From contig JBDLID010000063.1 in assembly GCA_039715055.1 (NCBI GenBank), positions 1 to 17,626 of the forward strand: a stretch of DNA of 17,626 nucleotides. The letters run 5' to 3'. This document shows, one piece after another, positions 1-6,977 of the stretch. A program made the position numbers and the translations under genes. The stretch is from JBDLID01 sp039715055 (GTDB lineage Bacteria; Desulfobacterota; Desulfobulbia; Desulfobulbales; Desulfocapsaceae). The notes beneath the pieces are model-generated. The model was not told the DNA's origin. It did not search any database and saw only the letters and a program-made list of their open reading frames with translations. Every line of letters starts with the position of its first letter. Position 1 is the stretch's first letter.

Positions 1-851
1 CCGTCTTCAGCCAGCAGCACCCTGCCCGATTTGATCATGGCAATGTCGGTGGTCGTGCCACCCACATCAACCACCAGACCGTCGCCTTCGGTCTGCATGG
101 CTCCGAACTCTGCCGTACAGGCAGGGCCTGAAGCGACGGTGGCACCTGCCTGCTGCACCGCGTCATCCATACTAATCGGCCTGCCGTTGCCGCTGACCAC
201 ACTCACCGGACACGATATCTTCTCCCTGATCATGGCGGCCTGAATTCCTGCAAGATAATCCTCCATGAGCGGCATCAGCTTGGCATGAAGTGCAGCGGTT
301 GCCGCCCGTTCCCTCATCCCGGCGTGGATGGAAACCCGGTGTGAGCAGAATACCGGCTTGGGGTCGATCATCGAGATCGCCTTTTCGGTGACCAGTTCAT
401 GGGTGGGATTCTCCACGGCCATGGAGGCACAGACTGCATAGGCATCAACCTCGTTCTTGAGACCTTCAATGGTGTCGACAATATGCTCGATATCAAGCGG
501 CTCTTCCTCGTCACCAGCGATGGTATGGCCTCCCTTAACAAAAACATTTGCCACCACAGGCAGCCGGAAATGCTTGACATAACCGATGACAAAAAGCCCC
601 ACCCTTGCACCCTTGTTTTCGACCACTGCATTGGTGGCAAGGGTTGTGGAGAGACAGAGTTCAGCAATTTCCTCACCCCCAACCGATGATTTCTGCAGAA
701 GTTCTTCAAGGGCCCGGGCGGTTCCCCTGGCCAGATCGTAGTGGGTTGTGGGCTGCTTGGCGGTCTCAAGCACTACCCCGCTCTCTGTGTCAACCAGTAC
801 CGCGTCGGTATAGGTTCCGCCGGTATCAATTCCAATCCTGTAATTTGCCAT
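1..851 (-). CDS. Hydantoinase/oxoprolinase family protein, N-terminal part (runs off window)
   Basis: About 283 codons are visible; the C-terminus lies beyond base 1. Family members are ATP-dependent cytoplasmic enzymes that open hydantoin or 5-oxoproline rings, often with a partner B subunit. Seen here: an N-terminal actin-like nucleotide motif (GIDTGGTYTDAVL, about residues 7-19), the family stretch LSTTLATNAVVENKGARV (about 86-103), a GGHT segment, KPVFCSHRVSIHAGMRERA (about 182-200), and a second phosphate-binding motif VDVGGTTTDIAMI near the truncated end. The ATG at 849-851 gives the first motif its usual distance from the N-terminus, and an AAAGGA sequence lies a few bases upstream. 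It is transcribed divergently from the FabI-like gene. The real substrate cannot be told from the sequence; many family members are not hydantoinases. The family call is firm, the function is not. Confidence 0.9.
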   Translation of the reverse strand, partial: MANYRIGIDTGGTYTDAVLVDTESGVVLETAKQPTTHYDLARGTARALEELLQKSSVGGEEIAELCLSTTLATNAVVENKGARVGLFVIGYVKHFRLPVVANVFVKGGHTIAGDEEEPLDIEHIVDTIEGLKNEVDAYAVCASMAVENPTHELVTEKAISMIDPKPVFCSHRVSIHAGMRERAATAALHAKLMPLMEDYLAGIQAAMIREKISCPVSVVSGNGRPISMDDAVQQAGATVASGPACTAEFGAMQTEGDGLVVDVGGTTTDIAMIKSGRVLLAED

Positions 852-987
852 GATCCTTTACCTGGGAGGATGCCTCTCTACGGTTATTTTTTTATTTGCT
901 GTCCAAACCGGCAGCTGCTGACCGGGTAAACGGTCGCCCATACTAACTGATCTCTTGAGGGGCGGCAACCATCAGAAGGTTTCCCCC

Positions 988-1016
988 TTGTCTGCTGCAC
1001 CCCTGTGGTGTATCCT
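988..1016 (+). promoter_or_regulatory. Possible sigma70 promoter for the 1055-5360 gene run
   Basis: TTGTCT (988-993), a 17-nt spacer and TATCCT (1011-1016) give an acceptable sigma70-type promoter. It would start transcription near 1023, about 30 nt before the FabI-like start. It is the best match in the divergent gap 852-1054, but both hexamers deviate from consensus. Confidence 0.25.
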
Positions 1017-1054
1017 GCTGCAAATCTTAGTGCAACCATTATCCTGGTATCCAT

Positions 1055-1867
1055 ATGAGCTTTCTCAATCTCTCTGAAAAAAATATTGTTGTTTTCGGTC
1101 TTGCCAATAAAAAATCCGTTGCCGCTGTCACCGCAAAAACCCTTGGTGCCCAAGGGGCACGGATCATCCATGTGGTTCGCAGTGAAGAACGAAAACAAAC
1201 TGCGGTCAAACTCTTTCCCGAGTCCGAAGTCCTTATCTGCGATGTGGAGGATGAAAACAACATCAAAAGCGTTGCAGCACAAATCAAAGAGTTGATCAAA
1301 CCGGACCAGGGCGGCCGTATCCACGGACTGCTCCACTCCATCGCCTTTGCCAACTATTCCGAAGGGCTCAAGCCCTTTCATCAAACGTTGAAAAAGGACT
1401 TTCTCCAGGCCGTGGACATCTCCTGCTTTTCCCTGATCTCCATCTGCAACCATCTCCAGAAGCTCTTTTCCGACAGTGCCTCGGTGGTCACCATCTCAAT
1501 TTCCACCACTCGGATGGCTGCGGAAAATTACGGCTACATGGCGCCGATCAAGGCAGCACTTGACTCTTCACTCTGCTTTCTGGCAAAAAGCTTTTCCCCG
1601 TTCTCACAGGTCCGCTTCAACGCCGTGGCTCCCGGTCTGCTCAAGACTTCGGCCTCGGCGGGTATCCCCGGCTATGTGGACAGCTACCTCTTTGCCGAAA
1701 AGGCCATCCTCCGCAAAAAAGCCCTGACTACTCAAGAGACTGCAGATACGGCCGCCTTTCTTCTCTCCGAACGCTCCTCGGGCATCACCACCCAGACCAT
1801 CGTCGTTGACGGCGGCATGTCTGTGAATTATTTTGACAAGGAGATCGTTCAATCAAGCCTTGAGTAA
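1055..1867 (+). CDS. FabI-like short-chain dehydrogenase/reductase (divergent enoyl-ACP reductase family)
   Basis: The 270-residue protein has the length and layout of FabI-type NADH-dependent enoyl-ACP reductases. The N-terminal nucleotide motif is of the FabI form (VFGLANKKSVA, residues 13-23), followed by HVVRSEE at the end of the second strand, a GLLHSIAFA segment (91-99, compare GFVHSIGFA of FabI), and the FabI-type catalytic spacing Tyr159-x6-Lys166. A NAVAPGLLKTSA segment and the C-terminal VDGG are also conserved. By direct alignment, the position of the additional FabI tyrosine (Tyr146 in E. coli), ten residues before the catalytic one, is Ile149. This suggests a paralogue with an altered substrate rather than the housekeeping enzyme. 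It is the first gene of a four-gene plus-strand run; 57 bp separate it from the next start. No strong Shine-Dalgarno is visible before this ATG. Family call good, substrate unknown. Confidence 0.8.
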   Translation: MSFLNLSEKNIVVFGLANKKSVAAVTAKTLGAQGARIIHVVRSEERKQTAVKLFPESEVLICDVEDENNIKSVAAQIKELIKPDQGGRIHGLLHSIAFANYSEGLKPFHQTLKKDFLQAVDISCFSLISICNHLQKLFSDSASVVTISISTTRMAAENYGYMAPIKAALDSSLCFLAKSFSPFSQVRFNAVAPGLLKTSASAGIPGYVDSYLFAEKAILRKKALTTQETADTAAFLLSERSSGITTQTIVVDGGMSVNYFDKEIVQSSLE

Positions 1868-1924
1868 CCCCGTTTTTCCCCTTGTATTTGACTGATCGCC
1901 CGGCGATCATCCATGGAGGGTTCA

Positions 1925-2821
1925 ATGAAAATACTCATCACCGGCGGCTCCGGCTTTGTCGGCACGGCCCTTGGCAACGCCTTCCTTGACCGCGGACACC
2001 GGGTCACCGCCATTGGCGGCCATGAACACCGACACCTGCCGCAAAACCCCGACTACCTCTACATTGCCGCAGACACCAGCCAAAAAGGCAGCTGGCAGGA
2101 GCTGGTTTCGGAGCAGGACCTCCTTGTCAACCTGGCAGGACGCTCCGTCTTCCACCTCTGGAGCAGCTCCTATAAAAAAGAACTGTATGAGAGCCGGATT
2201 CTCACCACCCATAACCTGGTCGAGGCAATCACGCCCGGCTCGACACCAACCCTGATCAGCGGTTCAGCTGCCGGTTTCTATGGCGACGGTGGAGATGAGC
2301 TGTGGCGGGAAGAACATCCACCGGGCAGTGACTTTCTCGCCCGTCTCTGCGTTGACTGGGAAAAAGAGGCGCTTACCGCTGTTGACCGAGGGTGCCGGGT
2401 GGCCCTCGCCCGCTTCGGAGTCATTCTGGGTCGAGAGGGCGGCGCCCTGAAAACCATGAAAACTCCGTTTAAACTCGGTCTTGGTGGCCCCTTGGGCAGC
2501 GGCAGACAATGGTTCCCGTGGATTCACCTGACTGATGTGATCGGCGGGATTCTTCATATCGTAAACTCCCCACAGCTGGACGGGCCGGTCAACTTTTGCG
2601 CCCCTGCCCCAGTGCGTCAAAAGGAATTTGCTGCAGCCCTTGCTGCCCGCCTTCACCGCCCTCACGTCCTACCGGCACCGGCATCTCTTATCCGCCTGTT
2701 CCTTGGCGAATTCGGTGCATCCCTGCTCCAGGGACAGAAAGTCCACCCTGGAGTACTGGAGCGAGAGGGTTACCCGTTCAGGCATCATGATCTCCAAACG
2801 GCCCTTGCTGACCTCCTCTGA
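1925..2821 (+). CDS. TIGR01777/YfcH-type epimerase-like protein
   Basis: The 298-residue protein is an extended-SDR member of the TIGR01777 family (E. coli YfcH; plant and cyanobacterial relatives are linked to plastid or cell division). The biochemical activity of the family is not established. Seen: Rossmann motif ITGGSGFVGTAL (5-16), LLVNLAGRSV, the ESRI segment that follows the family's Trp-rich stretch, SAAGFYGDGGDE, GPLGSGRQWFPWIHLTDV, and a C-terminal DUF1731-like segment (PAPASLIRLFLGEFGASLL, then a GQKVHP motif and GYPFRH). I chose the ATG at 1925 over the one at 1913 because GGAGGG (1915-1920) is a well-spaced Shine-Dalgarno for 1925 and would lie inside the longer form. The stop overlaps the next start by one base (TGATG), so translation of the two paralogues is probably coupled. 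Confidence 0.88.
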   Translation: MKILITGGSGFVGTALGNAFLDRGHRVTAIGGHEHRHLPQNPDYLYIAADTSQKGSWQELVSEQDLLVNLAGRSVFHLWSSSYKKELYESRILTTHNLVEAITPGSTPTLISGSAAGFYGDGGDELWREEHPPGSDFLARLCVDWEKEALTAVDRGCRVALARFGVILGREGGALKTMKTPFKLGLGGPLGSGRQWFPWIHLTDVIGGILHIVNSPQLDGPVNFCAPAPVRQKEFAAALAARLHRPHVLPAPASLIRLFLGEFGASLLQGQKVHPGVLEREGYPFRHHDLQTALADLL

Positions 2822-4227
2822 TGAGTGGCCCGCAATCCACCTTTATCCACAAGAGCCGTTTTGATACCTCGGCATGGGAGCTGTACCGGTATCATTCCCG
2901 GCCCGGTGCCCTGGAAAGGCTGATTCCGCCATGGGAGAAGACCGTTATCCTCTCAAGAGAAGGTAACGGTGTCGAGATTGGCTCAACAAGCCATCTCAAG
3001 GTCGGAATCGGCCCGTTTTCCCTGAACTGGCAAGCCAGGCATATCCACGACAAGCCAGGTCGTTCTTTTGAAGACATCCAGGTCAAAGGCCCCTTTCGTT
3101 TCTGGTCCCACTGCCACCTCTTTTCCGATCACCCTGACGGAGGCGGGCTCCTTGAAGACCGTATCACCTACCGGCTGCCATTTCACCACCTGGTTCCCAC
3201 CCGGGGCCACAAAATCCTGCACGACCATCTTCGACGGCTCTTCACCAGCCGCCATGCCACCCTGGGAGAAGACCTTCGCGCCCATAAACGCTGCAGGAAA
3301 CCTATGCGTTTCCTCATTTCAGGCGGCAGCGGCCTGATCGGGACAGCCCTGAAACCCTTTCTAACCACCGGCGGCCACCAGGTCTGGACCCTGGTCAGAC
3401 GACCACCTCGACCAGGCCATCATGAAATCTTCTGGGATCCGGTAAACGCCACCATTGACCGGGACAACATCCCGTCGGTCGATTGTATAATCAACCTCGG
3501 CGGCGACAATATCTCCACCGGGCGCTGGTCGTCCCATAAAAAGAGTCGCATCATCGACAGCCGTATTATCTCGACCCGGCTGCTGGCCAAAACCGCTGCT
3601 GCAATGTCGCCTCCCCCTGAGAGTTTTATCAGCGCGTCAGCTATCGGATATTACGGCGACACCGGTGATGAACCGGTCAGGGAAAATCACCGGCCGGGAA
3701 GCCAGTTTATCTCAGATGTCTGCAGGCAGTGGGAACAGGCTGCACTACCGGCTGAAAAAGCCACCATCCGCACCCTGCTTCTGCGCATCGGTGTGGTTCT
3801 CAGTCCCAGGGGAGGTGCCCTTCAAAAATTTCTCCCCGCTGCCAAAGCCGGACTTGGCCCAATGGGACCCGGCAGCCAATATCTCAGCTGGATTTCTATT
3901 GACGACATGGTTGCTGCGCTCCTCCACTGCTCCACTGCTACCGGACTCTACGGTCCCGTTAATATCGCCGCACCTGAGCCTCTTCCCCAGAAGCAGTTCA
4001 TGCTACAGCTGGCCACGCTTCTCAATCGATCCGGCCGCATTCATATCCCCGCGCCCCTCATTCGCCTCCTTTATGGCCAGATGGCCGAAGAAACCGTCCT
4101 CAGCGGTTGCAGGACCGACTGTTCCAAACTGATCGACTCCGGTTTTTCCTTCCGCCATCCACGCCTTGAACAGGCATTATGCCACCTTCTCGGCCGCACC
4201 CGCCAACGCCCAGGGAATCTTTTATGA
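2821..4227 (+). CDS. SRPBCC domain fused to TIGR01777-type epimerase-like domain
   Basis: This 468-residue protein has two parts. Residues about 8-155 resemble the SRPBCC/START-like hydrophobic-ligand-binding fold found fused to this epimerase family (GALERLIPPWE, then a GPF..W.A.H segment, FEDIQVKGPFRFWSHCHLF, YRLPF, and LRRLFTSRHATLGEDL). From Met162 comes a full TIGR01777 domain: GGSGLIGTAL, NLGGDNIS, SASAIGYYGDTGDE, GPMGPGSQYLSWISIDDM, and a DUF1731-like tail (PAPLIRLLYGQMAEETVLSG, SGFSFRHP). The second half is therefore a paralogue of the protein encoded immediately upstream. The ATG at 2821 shares one base with the upstream stop, and the stop overlaps the next ATG (ATGA). The fusion suggests that the epimerase-like domain works on, or is delivered, a hydrophobic small molecule; that is inference. 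Both halves appear intact. Confidence 0.9.
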   Translation: MSGPQSTFIHKSRFDTSAWELYRYHSRPGALERLIPPWEKTVILSREGNGVEIGSTSHLKVGIGPFSLNWQARHIHDKPGRSFEDIQVKGPFRFWSHCHLFSDHPDGGGLLEDRITYRLPFHHLVPTRGHKILHDHLRRLFTSRHATLGEDLRAHKRCRKPMRFLISGGSGLIGTALKPFLTTGGHQVWTLVRRPPRPGHHEIFWDPVNATIDRDNIPSVDCIINLGGDNISTGRWSSHKKSRIIDSRIISTRLLAKTAAAMSPPPESFISASAIGYYGDTGDEPVRENHRPGSQFISDVCRQWEQAALPAEKATIRTLLLRIGVVLSPRGGALQKFLPAAKAGLGPMGPGSQYLSWISIDDMVAALLHCSTATGLYGPVNIAAPEPLPQKQFMLQLATLLNRSGRIHIPAPLIRLLYGQMAEETVLSGCRTDCSKLIDSGFSFRHPRLEQALCHLLGRTRQRPGNLL

Positions 4228-5360
4228 GCAGGAACCTGAAAATTCTCATTGTAACGATACTGACTGCAGGACTCGCCTTTGGCTTTGGTCATCACCTGAC
4301 CCCCCACTCTTCTGCCACCGGTTTTGAGAGGCTTCATATCTTTTTATTCAACCTCTGCGGCGGTTCCACGGTCTTGCTGCTTTTCAGTGAGGGGAGGCGA
4401 CACCTGAGCTTGACCACCGGGCTCTTTTTCTTTCTCGCCGTTGGCTTCACCCTGGCCGCCACTTTTGAGTTCTATACTATTGCCATGCTTCTGCCCTTAC
4501 CCCTGGCCCTGCTGGTTGAATATATCCGAACTCAGACCTTTGGCAGGCTGTGGCCAGCTGCGCTATTTTCAGGCCAGGAGACCGCCGCAGCCAAATTTCA
4601 CCAGGCCGCACTACTCTGTCTTTCCCTCAGCCTTGTCTTCTCAAGTTTCGTCATTGCCAATAATTCCTACTTCCACCTGTTTTCTCTGGAAAAATTTGCC
4701 CTCAACACCTTTTTTCTCGCCTTTTCCTTCCCCCTCTCTCTGATCACCATGGCTGTCATCTTCAGTCGAGTGGAGCAAAACGCAAGTTCAACCGGACGTT
4801 TTCAGACCGAAATCTGTTTCTGGGGGGTGAATCTCGGTGTCATTGTCTTCTTCCTCTTTATCCTTGCCCATCAATATATTCCTCAACTGCTCTGTGCCCT
4901 GCTCCTCTTTTTTATTGTTCTTCTCATTTGTTACCTCTATGTCAGGCTGGGCTCAAAGACACAGGAGAAAACCTTTCTCGGCTCCGGCCTGCTTTTTCTT
5001 CTGATCACTTCGGTCAGTGGAATCAGCTACATCCTCCTCAAATTTTCCACAACCCTCACCCCTGAAACACTCTACCCCCTGCTGAGACTCCATGCCTTCA
5101 CTGCACTCTATGGCTGGAACCTCAGCGGCCTTGCCGTTATCTGTCGCCGTGGCGATTTCCCCATCACCCTCCACTCAGGCAAGGTGATCATCCTGCACTG
5201 GCTGACCGTTGTCATTCTCTGCCCCCTTGGTTATTTTTTTGCGCCTGTCGCCGTTGTTGCTGTGGTCTGTTATGTCATTTTGCTCTTTCACCTCTTTTTA
5301 AACCGGGGAGTCATCGATACTGATCTGGGAGATTCGCTTCACACCTTGCCGCACCGATAA
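4224..5360 (+). CDS. Polytopic membrane protein (possibly YndJ-like)
   Basis: The 378-residue protein is strongly hydrophobic, with roughly ten to eleven predicted membrane segments by eye (for example 5-22, 38-55, 62-100, 127-146, 157-180, 200-243, 254-274, 322-362) and short charged loops. The stretch around RLHAFTALYGWNLSGL (about residues 298-313) faintly recalls the YndJ family; I hold that only loosely. The ATG at 4224 overlaps the upstream stop as ATGA and has AGGGAA upstream. The ATG at 4179 would add 15 residues of non-membrane, proline-rich sequence inside the previous gene and is rejected. Tight coupling to the SRPBCC-epimerase gene suggests a membrane partner, transporter or integral enzyme of the same pathway. 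No catalytic motif was recognised. Confidence 0.75.
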   Translation: MSRNLKILIVTILTAGLAFGFGHHLTPHSSATGFERLHIFLFNLCGGSTVLLLFSEGRRHLSLTTGLFFFLAVGFTLAATFEFYTIAMLLPLPLALLVEYIRTQTFGRLWPAALFSGQETAAAKFHQAALLCLSLSLVFSSFVIANNSYFHLFSLEKFALNTFFLAFSFPLSLITMAVIFSRVEQNASSTGRFQTEICFWGVNLGVIVFFLFILAHQYIPQLLCALLLFFIVLLICYLYVRLGSKTQEKTFLGSGLLFLLITSVSGISYILLKFSTTLTPETLYPLLRLHAFTALYGWNLSGLAVICRRGDFPITLHSGKVIILHWLTVVILCPLGYFFAPVAVVAVVCYVILLFHLFLNRGVIDTDLGDSLHTLPHR

Positions 5361-5418
5361 AGAAACTATATTTGTAACTATTCAGCTTAAAGCTGGATTC
5401 GTCCCTAAGCAGGGAACT

Positions 5419-5526
5419 GTAATTGTTTAGCAGGGCCCGCAGTGTGGTCAAGCAGGCTGACGAAGCGTACTTGTGCTACTCGAGGCGGCCTGATCGACCA
5501 CAATGTGGGTGCTGCTGAACAGTTAC
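5419..5526. repeat. 108-bp imperfect palindrome (hairpin element)
   Basis: The left arm starting GTAATTGTTTAGC (5419-5431) pairs with the right arm ending GCTGAACAGTTAC (5514-5526). Complementarity continues inward for about 43 nt through TGTGGTC/GACCACA and CAGGC/GCCTG to a small apex near 5461-5485. About five of the roughly ten non-Watson-Crick positions would be G-U pairs in RNA if transcribed in the plus direction. A further copy of the arm motif (GTAACTATTCAGC) lies at 5374-5386. It sits just after the membrane-protein gene, so it could act as a transcript-end hairpin or be a second family of mobile palindromes. No T-run follows, so it is not a classic terminator. Confidence 0.65.
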
Positions 5527-5588
5527 CTATATTTTAAAATGAGGTGAGTCTGACCGGTATCGACGATCTGCGATCACTATTAAACTAA

Positions 5589-5729
5589 GGGTACCTTGAA
5601 AAATTAGTATTTTGGTTCCAAATCAAGGCGTGAGTAGAATTTTGCCACAGGCATATAGTTGATATTCCGAGGACAAAATTCTACTCGCAACGAAAAGTTG
5701 GGACTAAAAGGCAATTTTTCAAGGTGGCC
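5589..5729. mobile_element. MITE-like palindromic element, copy 1 (141 bp)
   Basis: The ends are inverted repeats: GGGTACCTTGAAAAATT on the left and the complement of GGCCACCTTGAAAAATT on the right. The element is flanked by CTAA on both sides (5585-5588 and 5730-5733), consistent with a 4-bp target duplication. The inside is a long imperfect palindrome with a perfect 13-bp inner stem (5632-5644 with 5674-5686) around a loop containing CATATAGTTGATATT. It matches copy 2 at 14500-14640 in length, ends and loop. It has no coding capacity. The YTAR-type duplication suggests mobilisation in trans by an IS5-family transposase; that last step is inference. Confidence 0.8.
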
Positions 5730-5815
5730 CTAACTCCGGAGAAAGCCGGAACATGCTGCAGGATAAAAACATCTGCGAAAAGGTAGACAACCGGCCTTAC
5801 TGACCTGTCTGCCGG

Positions 5816-5831
5816 TCGACAAATATGTCGA
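5816..5831. promoter_or_regulatory. Dyad site TCGACA-N4-TGTCGA, copy 1
   Basis: A 16-bp inverted repeat with perfect 6-bp arms. The same arms recur at 5939-5954, 123 bp downstream. It lies about 310-325 bp upstream of the DUF4405 gene. The shape is that of a dimeric regulator operator; no known regulator is assigned. Confidence 0.4.
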
Positions 5832-5938
5832 ATCTGGCTGACAAGACCTCCCAGCCCCCCTTCAACACACACAGAAACAACAATTTTACAAATAGTTAGC
5901 GCCATCGAACATAAATTGTCGATCCAGACACCGGTTGC

Positions 5939-5954
5939 TCGACAAAATTGTCGA
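5939..5954. promoter_or_regulatory. Dyad site TCGACA-N4-TGTCGA, copy 2
   Basis: TCGACAAAATTGTCGA has 7-bp arms around AA and is followed by another ACA. A half-site TTGTCGA lies at 5916-5922. It is about 190 bp upstream of the DUF4405 start. Together with copy 1 this looks like a two-site operator for the downstream operon, or for an unrecognised transcript. Confidence 0.4.
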
Positions 5955-6008
5955 CACAAAGTCCATGATCCATGGTAATTATACACCGACAGAGGTGATC
6001 AAAGTTAT

Positions 6009-6037
6009 TTGATGATTTTGATAATTATTTTTATATT
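6009..6037 (+). promoter_or_regulatory. Possible promoter in AT-rich block before the DUF4405 gene
   Basis: TTGATG (6009-6014), 17 nt, TATATT (6032-6037), inside a strongly AT-rich stretch. Other hexamers such as TATAAT (6037-6042) lie nearby but with poor spacing, so the exact promoter is uncertain. No GG-N10-GC sigma54-type element was found in this gap. Confidence 0.25.
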
Positions 6038-6140
6038 ATAATTTCAGCATATTAACAAACAAAACACAACCAGGCATGATTATTGATAGCTCTTTACACA
6101 CATTTAACCAATCACGTCACTTGTAAAAAAGGAGCTGACA

Positions 6141-6977
6141 ATGAACCTGCGTAAAATCACCTCAATGACCATGCTGATCGCTTTTGTGCTCTGCATTCTC
6201 ACCACTGTAATCCTCTATATCGTACCCCACGGCCGGGTGGCCTACTGGGCGGACTGGCGGCTCTGGGGATTATCAAAGGGCCAGTGGAGCGACCTCCACG
6301 TCAACCTCGGTTTTCTCTTCCTCATCGCCGGCCTTCTTCACGTCTTCTATAACTGGAAGGTGATCACCGCCTATATGAAAAATAAATCCAGGGAGATGAG
6401 GGTTTTTACCCCCAGCTTTAACGCCGCCATGGTGGTGACTCTCATCGTCGGGTTCGGCACCTACTTTCACATTCCGCCCATGTCAACGGTGCTTGAATTT
6501 TCCGAGTCAATCAAGGATGCAAAGTCAGAGGTCTTTGGTGAGCCACCCTACGGTCACGCCGAACTGTCCTCCCTGAAGATATTCACCAAAAAGATGAATA
6601 TTGACCTGGAAAAGGCAAAATCCCTGCTCGAAAAGGCACAGATCACTGTTGAGAACGAAAAACAGACCATCGGCGAAATTGCCGACGCCAACAATACCAA
6701 CCCGAAGAGACTCTACGAAATCATCAAACCGGCAGAGGCCAAAAAGGTGGGCAACGCTCCATTTCCCGACACACCCTTTTCTGGTTTCGGCAGGAAAAAG
6801 CTCAATGACATCTGCCAGGAGTTCGGCCTGGATATTGATGCTGTTATCAAAGGCCTGGCCAAGGAAAACGTCACAGCCCATGGTGATGATACCATCAAAG
6901 AAATTGCCGAGGGAGTGGACATGGACCCGCACGCATTTTTCGAGACCCTGCACAGTGTTGTCACTGCACAGAAATAA
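6141..6977 (+). CDS. DUF4405-type membrane cytochrome-like protein with repeated C-terminal motif
   Basis: The 278-residue protein has three membrane segments (about 9-28, 55-72, 95-110). The WSDLHVNLGFLFLIAGLLHV segment carries His53 and His67, spaced as in cytochrome-b-like DUF4405 proteins, with further histidines at 30 and 110; heme binding is inferred. After about residue 115 the protein is soluble and contains four degenerate copies of a helical motif (143-163, 174-195, 218-239, 249-270), roughly (I/L)-x-(E/D)-I-(A/C)-x4-h-(D/N)-x4-h-x2-h-L, where h is hydrophobic; the first copy is the most divergent. An AAAAAGGAG Shine-Dalgarno lies 7 nt before the ATG. It is the first gene of an operon with a secreted protein, a histidine kinase and an NtrC-type regulator, suggesting an envelope redox or signal-sensing role. 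Confidence 0.8.
   Translation: MNLRKITSMTMLIAFVLCILTTVILYIVPHGRVAYWADWRLWGLSKGQWSDLHVNLGFLFLIAGLLHVFYNWKVITAYMKNKSREMRVFTPSFNAAMVVTLIVGFGTYFHIPPMSTVLEFSESIKDAKSEVFGEPPYGHAELSSLKIFTKKMNIDLEKAKSLLEKAQITVENEKQTIGEIADANNTNPKRLYEIIKPAEAKKVGNAPFPDTPFSGFGRKKLNDICQEFGLDIDAVIKGLAKENVTAHGDDTIKEIAEGVDMDPHAFFETLHSVVTAQK

Larger units (their letters stand above)
5361..6140. other. 780-bp intergenic region with palindromic elements and dyad sites
   Basis: I see no convincing gene here. The region contains, in order: a small palindrome (CAGCTTAAAGCTG, 5383-5395), a 108-bp imperfect palindrome (5419-5526), a 141-bp MITE-like element with flanking CTAA repeats (5585-5733), two matching 16-bp dyads (5816-5831 and 5939-5954) with an extra half-site (5916-5922), a CCATG-ATC-CATGG palindrome (5963-5975), and a very AT-rich block (about 6000-6120) before the DUF4405 gene. 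A 101-codon minus-strand reading frame at 5681-5986 runs into the MITE and has no recognisable features. Confidence 0.7.

Noticed and set aside
884..1453. 189-codon minus-strand frame
   Set aside because: It is antisense to the FabI-like gene, which has clear family motifs; this frame has none and only reflects codon bias.
5383..5395. Intrinsic terminator after the membrane-protein gene
   Set aside because: The CAGCTTAAAGCTG palindrome is short and AT-containing, and no T-run follows it.
5681..5986. 101-codon minus-strand frame
   Set aside because: It runs into the MITE, spans both dyad sites, and has no motif or clear Shine-Dalgarno; the region is better explained as regulatory and repetitive.
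6000..6140. Sigma54 promoter upstream of the DUF4405 gene
   Set aside because: The nearest match (GGCATGATTATTGA) lacks the -12 GC; no GG-N10-GC element was found.
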